A DNA stretch of 64,000 bases from Flavivirga jejuensis (lineage in GTDB: Bacteria > Bacteroidota > Bacteroidia > Flavobacteriales > Flavobacteriaceae), in assembly GCF_030540765.1 (NCBI RefSeq), contig NZ_JAUOEL010000003.1, positions 558,001 to 622,000 on the forward strand, written 5' to 3'. This document shows, piece after piece, positions 52,490-60,308 of this stretch (position 1 is the first letter of the stretch; every line of letters begins with the position of its first letter). Made by a program: the position numbers and the translations under genes. The notes below the pieces were generated by a model. The model did no database searches, was not told the DNA's origin, and saw only the letters and a list, made by a program, of their open reading frames with translations.

Positions 52490-52515
52490 AAAAGCAAAAA
52501 TACAATTTCAAATAG

Positions 52516-52523
52516 TACATTTG
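52516..52523 (+). promoter_or_regulatory. Bacteroidota -7 box (TACATTTG) of dxs
   Basis: An exact TAnnTTTG match lies 7 bp before the dxs ATG, which implies a transcript with almost no leader. On the other strand TATTTTTG lies just ahead of tadA. Confidence 0.4.
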
Positions 52524-52530
52524 TAATCGC

Positions 52531-54294
52531 ATGCAAAAATTATTAAACCATATTAGCACACCTTCAGAACTTCGTCTTTTAAACCAAAAAGACTTATCGC
52601 AACTTGCAAAAGAATTACGGAAATTCATAATTAACATTGTGGCCACTAAAGAGGGGCATTTGGGGGCTAGTTTAGGTGTCGTAGAATTAACCATTGCATT
52701 ACATTATGTTTTTAATACACCTGAAGATCAATTAATTTGGGATGTAGGACATCAGGCTTACGGACATAAAATACTAACTGGCAGAAAGGACATATTTCAC
52801 ACCAATAGACAAATTGGAGGCTTAAGCGGTTTTCCAAAACGAGGTGAAAGTGACTACGATACTTTTGGGGTCGGACATTCTTCTACATCCATTTCTGCAG
52901 CATTGGGTATGGCCATCGCTTCACAATTAAAAGGCGATACTAAAAAACAACACATCGCTATTATTGGAGATGCTTCCATAGCTAGCGGAATGGCATTTGA
53001 AGGTTTAAATCATGCTGGTGTAACCGATGCTAATTTACTGGTTATTTTAAATGATAATGCTATAGGCATCGACCCAAGTGTTGGTGCCCTTAAACAGTAT
53101 TTAACCAATGTTAAAAAAGGGACTCAAAAGCAAGACAATATTTTTGAGGCTTTAAATTTTGATTACTCAGGGCCTATTGATGGCCATGATATCAATCTTA
53201 TAATTGCTGAATTAGAACGCCTAAAGACTATAAAAGGCCCTAAGTTTTTGCATATTATCACTACAAAAGGAAAAGGCTTAAAACAGGCTGAAGAAGATCA
53301 GGTTAAATACCATGCCCCAGGAAAATTTAATGCACAAACAGGGGATTTAATTGTAAAATCTAAACCCATCCAAGCTCCTAAATATCAAGATGTATTTGGG
53401 CTTACTATTGTAGAATTAGCGAAACAAAATAAAAGTATTGTAGGTATTACACCTGCCATGCCTACAGGAAGTTCATTAAAATATATGATGGAAAAAATTC
53501 CTGAACGCGCTTTTGATGTTGGTATTGCAGAACAACATGCTGTAACATTGGCAGCTGGTATGGCAACACAAGGTTTGGTTCCTTTTTGTAATATTTACTC
53601 AACCTTTTTGCAACGCGCTTACGATCAAGTAATACATGATGTGGCACTTCAAAAACTACCTGTTATTTTTTGTTTAGATCGGGCTGGGCTGGTTGGAGAA
53701 GACGGTGCTACACATCATGGGGTTTATGATTTATCGTATTTAAGATGCATCCCTAATCTTATCATCTTTTCTCCAAGAAACGAAATCGAATTACGCAACA
53801 TTATGTACACCGCACAGTTGGGTTTAGATCAACCTATAGCGATTCGTTATCCTCGTGGACACGGAGTTACCATAGATTGGAGACAACCTTTTTCTAAAAT
53901 AGAAATAGGTAAGGGCATACAACTAAAAAAAGGCAATAAGATAGCCGTTTTAAGTATTGGAACTATTGCTAAAAACATAAGTGAGGCCATTCAAAAATGC
54001 AACACACCACAAGATATTGCACATTACGATATGCGTTTTGTAAAACCTTTGGATGAAAAACTTCTGCATCATATTCTTAAAACACATAGCACCATTATAA
54101 CTATTGAAGATAATACTATAAAAGGCGGTTTCGGAAGTGCTATTTTAGAGTTTGCATCAACAAACAATTATAAAAATAATATAAACATGCTGGGTGTTCC
54201 CGATCATTTTGTTGAACATGGCAGTGTTAATCAGCTACAACAATCTATTGGGTTAGATGTTGAAAGCTTATTTAAGTATATTAATGATTTGTGA
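52531..54294 (+). CDS. dxs: 1-deoxy-D-xylulose-5-phosphate synthase
   Basis: The 587-residue TPP enzyme makes the first intermediate of the MEP isoprenoid pathway from pyruvate and glyceraldehyde-3-phosphate. It has the N-terminal TPP site (GHQAYGHKILTGR; GDASIASGMAFEGLNHAG), the pyrimidine domain with DVGIAEQHAVTLAAGMA near 330 and the C-terminal domain. Length is slightly short of the usual 620. The prenyl synthase at 32 kb uses its products. Confidence 0.95.
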   Translation: MQKLLNHISTPSELRLLNQKDLSQLAKELRKFIINIVATKEGHLGASLGVVELTIALHYVFNTPEDQLIWDVGHQAYGHKILTGRKDIFHTNRQIGGLSGFPKRGESDYDTFGVGHSSTSISAALGMAIASQLKGDTKKQHIAIIGDASIASGMAFEGLNHAGVTDANLLVILNDNAIGIDPSVGALKQYLTNVKKGTQKQDNIFEALNFDYSGPIDGHDINLIIAELERLKTIKGPKFLHIITTKGKGLKQAEEDQVKYHAPGKFNAQTGDLIVKSKPIQAPKYQDVFGLTIVELAKQNKSIVGITPAMPTGSSLKYMMEKIPERAFDVGIAEQHAVTLAAGMATQGLVPFCNIYSTFLQRAYDQVIHDVALQKLPVIFCLDRAGLVGEDGATHHGVYDLSYLRCIPNLIIFSPRNEIELRNIMYTAQLGLDQPIAIRYPRGHGVTIDWRQPFSKIEIGKGIQLKKGNKIAVLSIGTIAKNISEAIQKCNTPQDIAHYDMRFVKPLDEKLLHHILKTHSTIITIEDNTIKGGFGSAILEFASTNNYKNNINMLGVPDHFVEHGSVNQLQQSIGLDVESLFKYINDL

Positions 54295-54545
54295 TTGGGT
54301 TTGGCTTATAACTCTATAAATAGTATCAAAAAAGAGACTCTCTAAAAAGGTAAATAAACTACTTCGGGGTATTTACCAATTATAACTCAAATACCCCATA
54401 AAACATGGAATGTCCAGTTGAGCCTTTCGGCTCCGCTCAAGACAGGCTAAAGTTGAAACCTTCATATTTAATGACGTGTTTTAGTTTTCGACTGCGCTCG
54501 AACGGACAAAAATCAAACTTCTTTTTGTTATATTGAACCCACTAA
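54295..54545. repeat. Intergenic repeats between dxs and the T9SS protein gene
   Basis: This gap holds two hairpin-forming repeats: TTGAGC...GCTCAA within the GTCCAGTTGAGCC segment (near 54411), and TTCGACTGCGCTCGAAC (near 54487) followed by GGACAAA. Similar GCGCTC repeats are scattered through flavobacterial genomes. No gene is seen. Confidence 0.45.
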
Positions 54546-57500
54546 TTATTTAATAATAATTTTCTTAGTTTCTGAAAAATTATCGTTGCTAAACCTGACT
54601 AGATAAAGCCCTGAAGACAAATCCTTTAAAATTAAAGGCCTTTTTATTCCATTCATTTCAAGCTCAGATTTATAAATGCTTTTTCCATTCAAATCAAATA
54701 CTTGCAAATCAACTTTTCCTGTAATTCCGTTTGCTGATATAACCATTTTTCCGTTTGAAACTGTTGGATATAATTTTATTTGAGATTCCAATTCGTTATC
54801 TATAACACTTAACGATGTTGCGGTAAATTCACCAGAAAAAATCCCTCTTCCATAGGTAGAAGCATAAATTACGTTATCATTTCTTAGATCTAAATCTGTG
54901 ACTTTAGCATTGCTCATACCATTGAATGCAGGATTCCATGTTGGGTTCGTAGAAGAAAAATTATTGGTATACCAAACACCTAATTCTGTCCCTACAATAA
55001 CCTCCTCTATATTTAAGGGGTTTTGGAGTATGGCTTTAACTGGTAAATCTGGTAAATCTCCTTCTTTTTCAAGCCATGTGGCTCCTCCATTAGAACTGTA
55101 CCAAATGTTTATAACGCCATAATTATGCATGGTTACAAAAATATCGGCTTCAGATTGACCAAATTCAATATCAGAGATACTTCCAATAAAATTAGTACTT
55201 CCTATTTCTGCCCAAGTAGGTGTTGCTGCTCCATCTGCATTAGTAACCTTAATCAACTTCCCATTTTCATCACCAATTAATAATGTTGTAGATGCCATAG
55301 TAAAAGGGGATACTTTAAAAGCAGTAGGGTTCCCATCAAGTAATCCGTTTGATAAAATGGATTTATTTACTGCCCCAGCCCCACTAAAGTCATATCTTCT
55401 AACCTCGTATGTCGATCCCGTAGAATAATTTGTATACAAGATGTTTAAATTAGAATCCAGGGTTTCTTGATTGATAAAATCCCCTCTATTTAAATCTTCA
55501 TCATTAATTGTCGTTTCTACACCCGACGGATAGTCCCTTTTGGTAATTCTGTTATTGTAAACAAAATTATAAATAAAATAAGTATCCGTTCCATCTTGAT
55601 CGACCATAGTTGCTGCACCATCCCCACCTGTTGGATTTGTTACTGAACCATCAATCTCTGAATTAGAGTTTTCGAAGAATTGAGTGCCATTATCTTGGGT
55701 TCCTCCATAAAAATAATCTCCAATAATAGCGGTAGTAGGTGCTACTCCTACACTATAGAACTGTGTTACATTATATCCCAAGTTTCTACTATTAATGTTT
55801 GTTCCTCCGTTACTTGAATAATAGACCCCTCCATCGTTACCAAAAAGCATCGCACCTGCATTATTATTACCAAAAGTTATAGCATGGTGATCTGCATGTA
55901 CCAAAGGAACACTTAAGGTTGATAAATTATTATTATTCGACCATTTGGATATTTGTGACCAAGATGTTCCGCTATTGCTTGATTTAAACAAATCGATACC
56001 CCCAACAAAGACATTAGCATCGTTTGTTGGGTCTACTTTAATTACCAAGTTATAAAAAGCTTGACCTCTTGTAAAATCAGTAGATGGAATACCTGTATCT
56101 ACATCATCTGGTAAAGCCAAATTGGTAGTAGATGCAAAGGCATTATCTGTTCTAATCAATTCAACTCCATTTGTTCCAGAGGACAGTTCGGCCAATACAT
56201 AAATTTTTTCAGGGTTTGAAGATGAAACTGCAATTTCTGTCCTCCTTCCATTTGTAATGGTATGTTCTAAAGTAAATGTTATTCCATCTGAAGAGGATAA
56301 GATTTGACCACCAGGGTCTGAAGGAGTAACTAAACTTCGTGTTGTTGAAATCCAAATTTTATTATCCTGTCCAATTTCAATATTATTTGGTGCTATATCA
56401 CTATTGGTACCGTTTGTTGGTAAAACAATTTTAGTCCAAGTGATTCCATTATCGGTAGATTTATATAAACCATAAGTTCCTGTTCCACTAAACCCTGTAG
56501 GGTTTGCATCAGTATATGAACTAGCAGCAGCAGCTACATAAATTTCACTAGTACTCCCTAAATCCCTAACCACAACATCGTTAATATGTTGAATCCCTCC
56601 TGAAATAAAATTTCCAGTTGAAGGAGTAGCGTCAGGCGCTATAGTTACATTCACTGTACTACCAAGTTGTGCCATGATAGCTTGTCCGTCTGCTTGAGAA
56701 ACCATAATTGCTGGTATGTAAATGGTATAATCACCACCTCCCATAGCAAATATTGGATCTGATATATTATTAACAACAACGACTGCTATAGCTCCGGCAT
56801 TTTCCGCGTTTTTAACTTTTATATCAAAATTGCAAGCTCCTCTTTCAATAACTGCTATTTTTCCATTTATTGCTGCGCCGTTTACTAAAGTACTACAACC
56901 ATCTGTTGTTGTTGCTACACCGTCATCAACCAATACTAAATCTCCAGTAATTTCAGTTAAAGGACTACCAAAAGCTGCTTGAAGCGCATTGTATTCTCCA
57001 GCTATAGAACCTGGAACATTTACAGTAAGTTTGGCACCTTCACCATTAGCTGTAGCGCCTCCAAAAATTCTTTCCCAAGTCACTCCTCTATCCGTTGATT
57101 TCCAAAGCCCACTTCCATTTACGTCCCCTCCTACATAAGATTCTCCTGTGCCAGCATAAAAAGTATTTGTATTATTCGGATCAAAAGCCAAACTTGTAAT
57201 GCTAAGATTTTCTGGAATATCAACACTTTCCCATAAAGATGAAGATGATGTTATATCTGTGTTCTTCCATATGCCACCGCTAACACCGCCAGCAAATACA
57301 ATTTTATTAGTTGCATCATTAGGGTCGAACATAATGGCTCTGGTTCTTCCTCCAACATTATTAGGACCTCGTTCTACCCAGCCATTATCAGTTTTGTCAC
57401 CAGAAACCCTTGCGAAAATATTAGCACTAGAGTTTTTAATGTCCTTTTGTATTTTACTTAAGTTTTCCGAAGTTGGTCTTCCTAATTCTGGGTTCATTGT

Positions 57501-57734
57501 AAGCTCCCACTCTCTTTCAAAATAACTATTTGGCGGTATTCCTCTCGATTTCCGTTCTTTCTTTGATAGTTTTTTAGTGTCTTTAAATGGACTATTCTCT
57601 AAAAAAGCTTTGTGTTTTGATTTTAATTTTTCAATAGATAAATCATCGTTAACTACGTTTGAATTAAAATAATAAACAGAATACGAAGCAAGTAAAAAAC
57701 ACATCACGAATACAGTAAGTAGGCTTTTTTTCAT
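54546..57734 (-). CDS. Large T9SS-secreted protein with PA domain and BNR/VPS10-type repeats
   Basis: The 1062-residue protein has a signal sequence (LLTVFVMCFLLASYSVYYF). Propeller-like BNR/VPS10 repeats run through the chain (GGIWKNTD, GLWKSTDRGVTWERI, GLYKSTDNGITWTKI, IWYSSNGGATW). A protease-associated (PA) domain is inserted between two of them at about 238-372 (GKIAVIERGACNFDIKVKNA). A T9SS type A sorting domain forms the last 75 residues (LYPTVSNGKMVIS ... LSSGLYLVRF). It is probably exported by T9SS to the surface. No catalytic protease domain is visible. Confidence 0.87.
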   Translation of the reverse strand: MKKSLLTVFVMCFLLASYSVYYFNSNVVNDDLSIEKLKSKHKAFLENSPFKDTKKLSKKERKSRGIPPNSYFEREWELTMNPELGRPTSENLSKIQKDIKNSSANIFARVSGDKTDNGWVERGPNNVGGRTRAIMFDPNDATNKIVFAGGVSGGIWKNTDITSSSSLWESVDIPENLSITSLAFDPNNTNTFYAGTGESYVGGDVNGSGLWKSTDRGVTWERIFGGATANGEGAKLTVNVPGSIAGEYNALQAAFGSPLTEITGDLVLVDDGVATTTDGCSTLVNGAAINGKIAVIERGACNFDIKVKNAENAGAIAVVVVNNISDPIFAMGGGDYTIYIPAIMVSQADGQAIMAQLGSTVNVTIAPDATPSTGNFISGGIQHINDVVVRDLGSTSEIYVAAAASSYTDANPTGFSGTGTYGLYKSTDNGITWTKIVLPTNGTNSDIAPNNIEIGQDNKIWISTTRSLVTPSDPGGQILSSSDGITFTLEHTITNGRRTEIAVSSSNPEKIYVLAELSSGTNGVELIRTDNAFASTTNLALPDDVDTGIPSTDFTRGQAFYNLVIKVDPTNDANVFVGGIDLFKSSNSGTSWSQISKWSNNNNLSTLSVPLVHADHHAITFGNNNAGAMLFGNDGGVYYSSNGGTNINSRNLGYNVTQFYSVGVAPTTAIIGDYFYGGTQDNGTQFFENSNSEIDGSVTNPTGGDGAATMVDQDGTDTYFIYNFVYNNRITKRDYPSGVETTINDEDLNRGDFINQETLDSNLNILYTNYSTGSTYEVRRYDFSGAGAVNKSILSNGLLDGNPTAFKVSPFTMASTTLLIGDENGKLIKVTNADGAATPTWAEIGSTNFIGSISDIEFGQSEADIFVTMHNYGVINIWYSSNGGATWLEKEGDLPDLPVKAILQNPLNIEEVIVGTELGVWYTNNFSSTNPTWNPAFNGMSNAKVTDLDLRNDNVIYASTYGRGIFSGEFTATSLSVIDNELESQIKLYPTVSNGKMVISANGITGKVDLQVFDLNGKSIYKSELEMNGIKRPLILKDLSSGLYLVRFSNDNFSETKKIIIK

Positions 57735-57785
57735 TATTTAGGTAGGTTATATTTAAATATAAATTGATTAGCAGATTTGTTCGTC

Positions 57786-59129
57786 TTAACTAAATTGAAA
57801 ACCTTTCAATTTTTTATAATTCAATATCGCTTTACTATCTGAAAGTAAGGATACAAAATGACATATACTGGATAAACGTATATACAAGCTAACATCATTA
57901 ATTTTAATGGTTTTTGGTAAGCTTTTTAAAATGAGTTTATCATAATTTGATGCGGTATTATCATAACAATTATTTACAGCATTTGTATACGCTTTTAATA
58001 ATGTATTTATAACACCATAACCCGCTATTTCTTTATCTACAACTTCATTTGATTGATAGATATTTTCAATACTAATTCTAATAATATCGTTTATTTGCGC
58101 TTCGTATTTACTTTTATCCAACAGGGCACAATCAAAACTACCATTTAAAATAGCTTCTTCATTTTTCATAAAAATAGCAACAGCTTCGTCTATTAATGTT
58201 CCTATCGCCAGAGCTCTTAAATAACTTACTCTATCTTCTTTATTTGAAAGTTCGTAGTAATTTTTAGTTTTAATTTTGTCTCTTACTATGTTTATTAAAT
58301 ATTCCAAAGCAAACTCTTCTTGTATTAAACCCAGATTTATACCATCTTCAAAATCGATTATCGTATAGCAAATATCATCTGCAGCTTCAACTAAAAAAGC
58401 GAGTGGATGTCTGGAAAAACTAATAGCTTCTTTGCTTCTTTTTAATAAACCTAATTCATTGGCAACGTCAATAAACGCTTCTTTTTCACTTTGAAAAAAA
58501 CCATACTTTTTATCAGCAATATGATTTGTTGGTTTTTTAGGTAAAGACTCTTTTGGGTATTTCATAAAAGCGCCCAAAGTGGCGTAACTTAAGCGAAGTC
58601 CGCCATCACGCCCTGCTCTACTCTCAGTTAAAATTTTAAACCCATTAGCATTACCTTCAAAATCGCATAAGTCTTGATATTCTTTTTCAGTCAACTCATT
58701 TTTAAACTGCTTTCCTTCTCCTGTTTTAAAAAACTCCCCAATAGCTTTTTCTCCAGAATGCCCAAAAGGCGGATTACCAATATCGTGAGCTAAAGCTGCT
58801 GCTGCAACAATAGCCCCAAAATCGTTAGCTTGATATCCATGAACACTATATAAATGTGGATGTTTTTCTAATAATTTCTTACCTACTAATCTTCCTAAGG
58901 AACGTCCAACCACACTTACTTCTAAACTATGGGTTAGTCTGGTATGTACAAAATCGGTTTGTGATAAAGGAATTACTTGTGTTTTGTCTTGAAGACTTCT
59001 AAATTCTGAAGAAAAAATAACCCGATCGTAATCTACCTCAAACCCTAAACGAGTTTCATCTTGTTCTTTTCGTATGCGTTTATTAGTGTCACCAAATCGT
59101 TTTAAGGATAATAATTGTTCCCAGTTCAT
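57786..59129 (-). CDS. dgt: Deoxyguanosinetriphosphate triphosphohydrolase-like protein
   Basis: The 447-residue HD-superfamily enzyme hydrolyses dNTPs to nucleoside and triphosphate. Metal ligands are seen in RLTHSLEVS (His, near 64), AHDIGNPPFGHSGE (His-Asp, near 113) and ADDICYTIIDFEDG (Asp near 253). It follows the T9SS protein gene on the same strand upstream and has its own start. Confidence 0.92.
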   Translation of the reverse strand: MNWEQLLSLKRFGDTNKRIRKEQDETRLGFEVDYDRVIFSSEFRSLQDKTQVIPLSQTDFVHTRLTHSLEVSVVGRSLGRLVGKKLLEKHPHLYSVHGYQANDFGAIVAAAALAHDIGNPPFGHSGEKAIGEFFKTGEGKQFKNELTEKEYQDLCDFEGNANGFKILTESRAGRDGGLRLSYATLGAFMKYPKESLPKKPTNHIADKKYGFFQSEKEAFIDVANELGLLKRSKEAISFSRHPLAFLVEAADDICYTIIDFEDGINLGLIQEEFALEYLINIVRDKIKTKNYYELSNKEDRVSYLRALAIGTLIDEAVAIFMKNEEAILNGSFDCALLDKSKYEAQINDIIRISIENIYQSNEVVDKEIAGYGVINTLLKAYTNAVNNCYDNTASNYDKLILKSLPKTIKINDVSLYIRLSSICHFVSLLSDSKAILNYKKLKGFQFS

Positions 59130-59190
59130 TTTATATGTTTAAGAACAAGCAAGATAATTAAATTCAATATAAATAAGCTCTCAAAACTTG

Positions 59191-59240
59191 TTAACATTAA
59201 AGTAACATTTTAATGATTGTTCTTTAATGATTTGATAACA
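59191..59240 (+). promoter_or_regulatory. Phased TAACA direct repeats (Pho-box-like), site 1
   Basis: TTAACA (59191), GTAACA (59202), TTAATG (59224) and ATAACA (59235) all fall on an 11-bp period. A -7-like TTTG lies 25-28 nt after the last repeat. Site 2 at 60208 has the same layout and a shared GTTCTTTAAT block. Confidence 0.55.
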
Positions 59241-59294
59241 TTTGGATGGTCTGAAAATTAGTTATTTGTACTCGATTATTTTACTATAAACTAA

Positions 59295-59666
59295 ATGAAA
59301 CATCTAATAACACTTTTTGTACTGGTTTTTACTTCTTTTTGTTTTTCACAAAACACAGGGCTGATTGCTGGTAAACTAATGGATAAAGAGTTTGATAACA
59401 ATCCTTTAGTATTTGCTAATGTTTCTATTAAAGGCACTTCTATTAAATCGACTACAGATCAAACAGGATTATTTGTTATCGAAAACTTAGAAGATGGTGA
59501 CTATACTTTAGTTTGTAGTTTTACAGGTTACGACACTAAAGAATTAAAAGTAAAAGTTATTTCGGGGGAATCTGAATATATAAAAACGTCTTTAAGCGCT
59601 AGCACTATTTCTTTAATTGAACTCGCATCAATTGCTAGTGTAAGTGAAAAAGCCACAATAAAATAG
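59295..59666 (+). CDS. Stand-alone secreted carboxypeptidase-regulatory-like domain
   Basis: The 123-residue protein has a signal peptide (LFVLVFTSFCFSQ) and one CarboxypepD_reg-like beta-sandwich (IAGKLMDKEFDNNPLVFANV ... LVCSFTGYDTKELKV). It then stops where TonB receptors would continue into the plug. It is closely similar in order and wording to the N-terminus of the receptor at 60309, and its upstream region matches too. It may be a duplicated and cut-down receptor, or a regulatory subunit. Start and stop are clean. Confidence 0.75.
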   Translation: MKHLITLFVLVFTSFCFSQNTGLIAGKLMDKEFDNNPLVFANVSIKGTSIKSTTDQTGLFVIENLEDGDYTLVCSFTGYDTKELKVKVISGESEYIKTSLSASTISLIELASIASVSEKATIK

Positions 59667-59800
59667 CATTAAATTTGTAGGCAAAGCGCAAAGAAAGGTT
59701 CAAGCAACTTATTATATTACTATTGTGTTTATTCCTATTATATCTATTTTTTCAACCTTCTCATACGAAACAAAAACTTACCGCCATTTTAACTATTAAA

Positions 59801-59990
59801 AAAATTTTGAAACTGACTATCCCCGCAAGCCATAGGGGTATTTCGCCAGTTTCATTTTGCCTTTTATAGAGGCAAAAATCGAATTTTTTATTTTGCCTCA
59901 CCCAGAACTGCAAAAAAAGGCAGTTCTGACCTCTCCAAAGGAGGAGAGGTTAATTGGAAACCCCGACCCAAGAGTCGGAGAATTTTTAGA
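59801..59990. repeat. Dispersed intergenic repeat, copy 2
   Basis: It shares GCCATAG, TATTTCGC, TTCATTTTG and the CC...GG hairpin with CAAAAA, in the same order, with 1591-1770. It is followed by a CAGTTCTGACCTCTCC stretch also common as a flavobacterial repeat. Confidence 0.55.
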
Positions 59991-60207
59991 TTAAAAAAGG
60001 TAAGGTGACAAGAATACTTTTCCAGGTCTTATACCAATTATTATTTATTGCTCATTTTTAGTGATAATTGGTGTTATTGATTATTTATCACTTATAAAGC
60101 TTAATCAACTTTCCTTGTAACTTCATAAAAAAAAAAAAAATCATTTCCCAAAAAGTGTTTTCAATGTTAATTTATTGTTTCCAAATTAAAAAACAGACAC
60201 CCCTTAA

Positions 60208-60268
60208 GTAACATTAAGATAACTTTTTAATTACTGTTCTTTAATCTAAAGGTAACATAGTGTTTACA
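60208..60268 (+). promoter_or_regulatory. Phased TAACA direct repeats (Pho-box-like), site 2
   Basis: Six hexamers on an exact 11-bp period: GTAACA (60208), ATAACT (60219), ATTACT (60230), TTAATC (60241), GTAACA (60252) and TTTACA (60263). The -7-like TTTG at 60282 lies 25 nt after the GTAACA at 60252, as in sites 1 and 3. Confidence 0.6.
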
Positions 60269-60308
60269 TGTGCTATCGTTCTTTGCAGCTAGAAATCAAA
60301 AGAAAATA

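Larger units (their letters stand above)
59667..60308. other. 640-bp non-coding region before the TonB receptor
   Basis: It contains the second copy of the dispersed repeat (59801-59990), a dyad ACCAATTAT / ATAATTGGT (60033-60072), an A-tract near 60127 and the Pho-box-like repeats. No gene is supported. Confidence 0.6.

Noticed and set aside
60124-60139. A-tract as a regulatory or phase-variable site
   Set aside because: A single A-tract in an AT-rich gap, far from any start codon or core promoter; no evidence of function.
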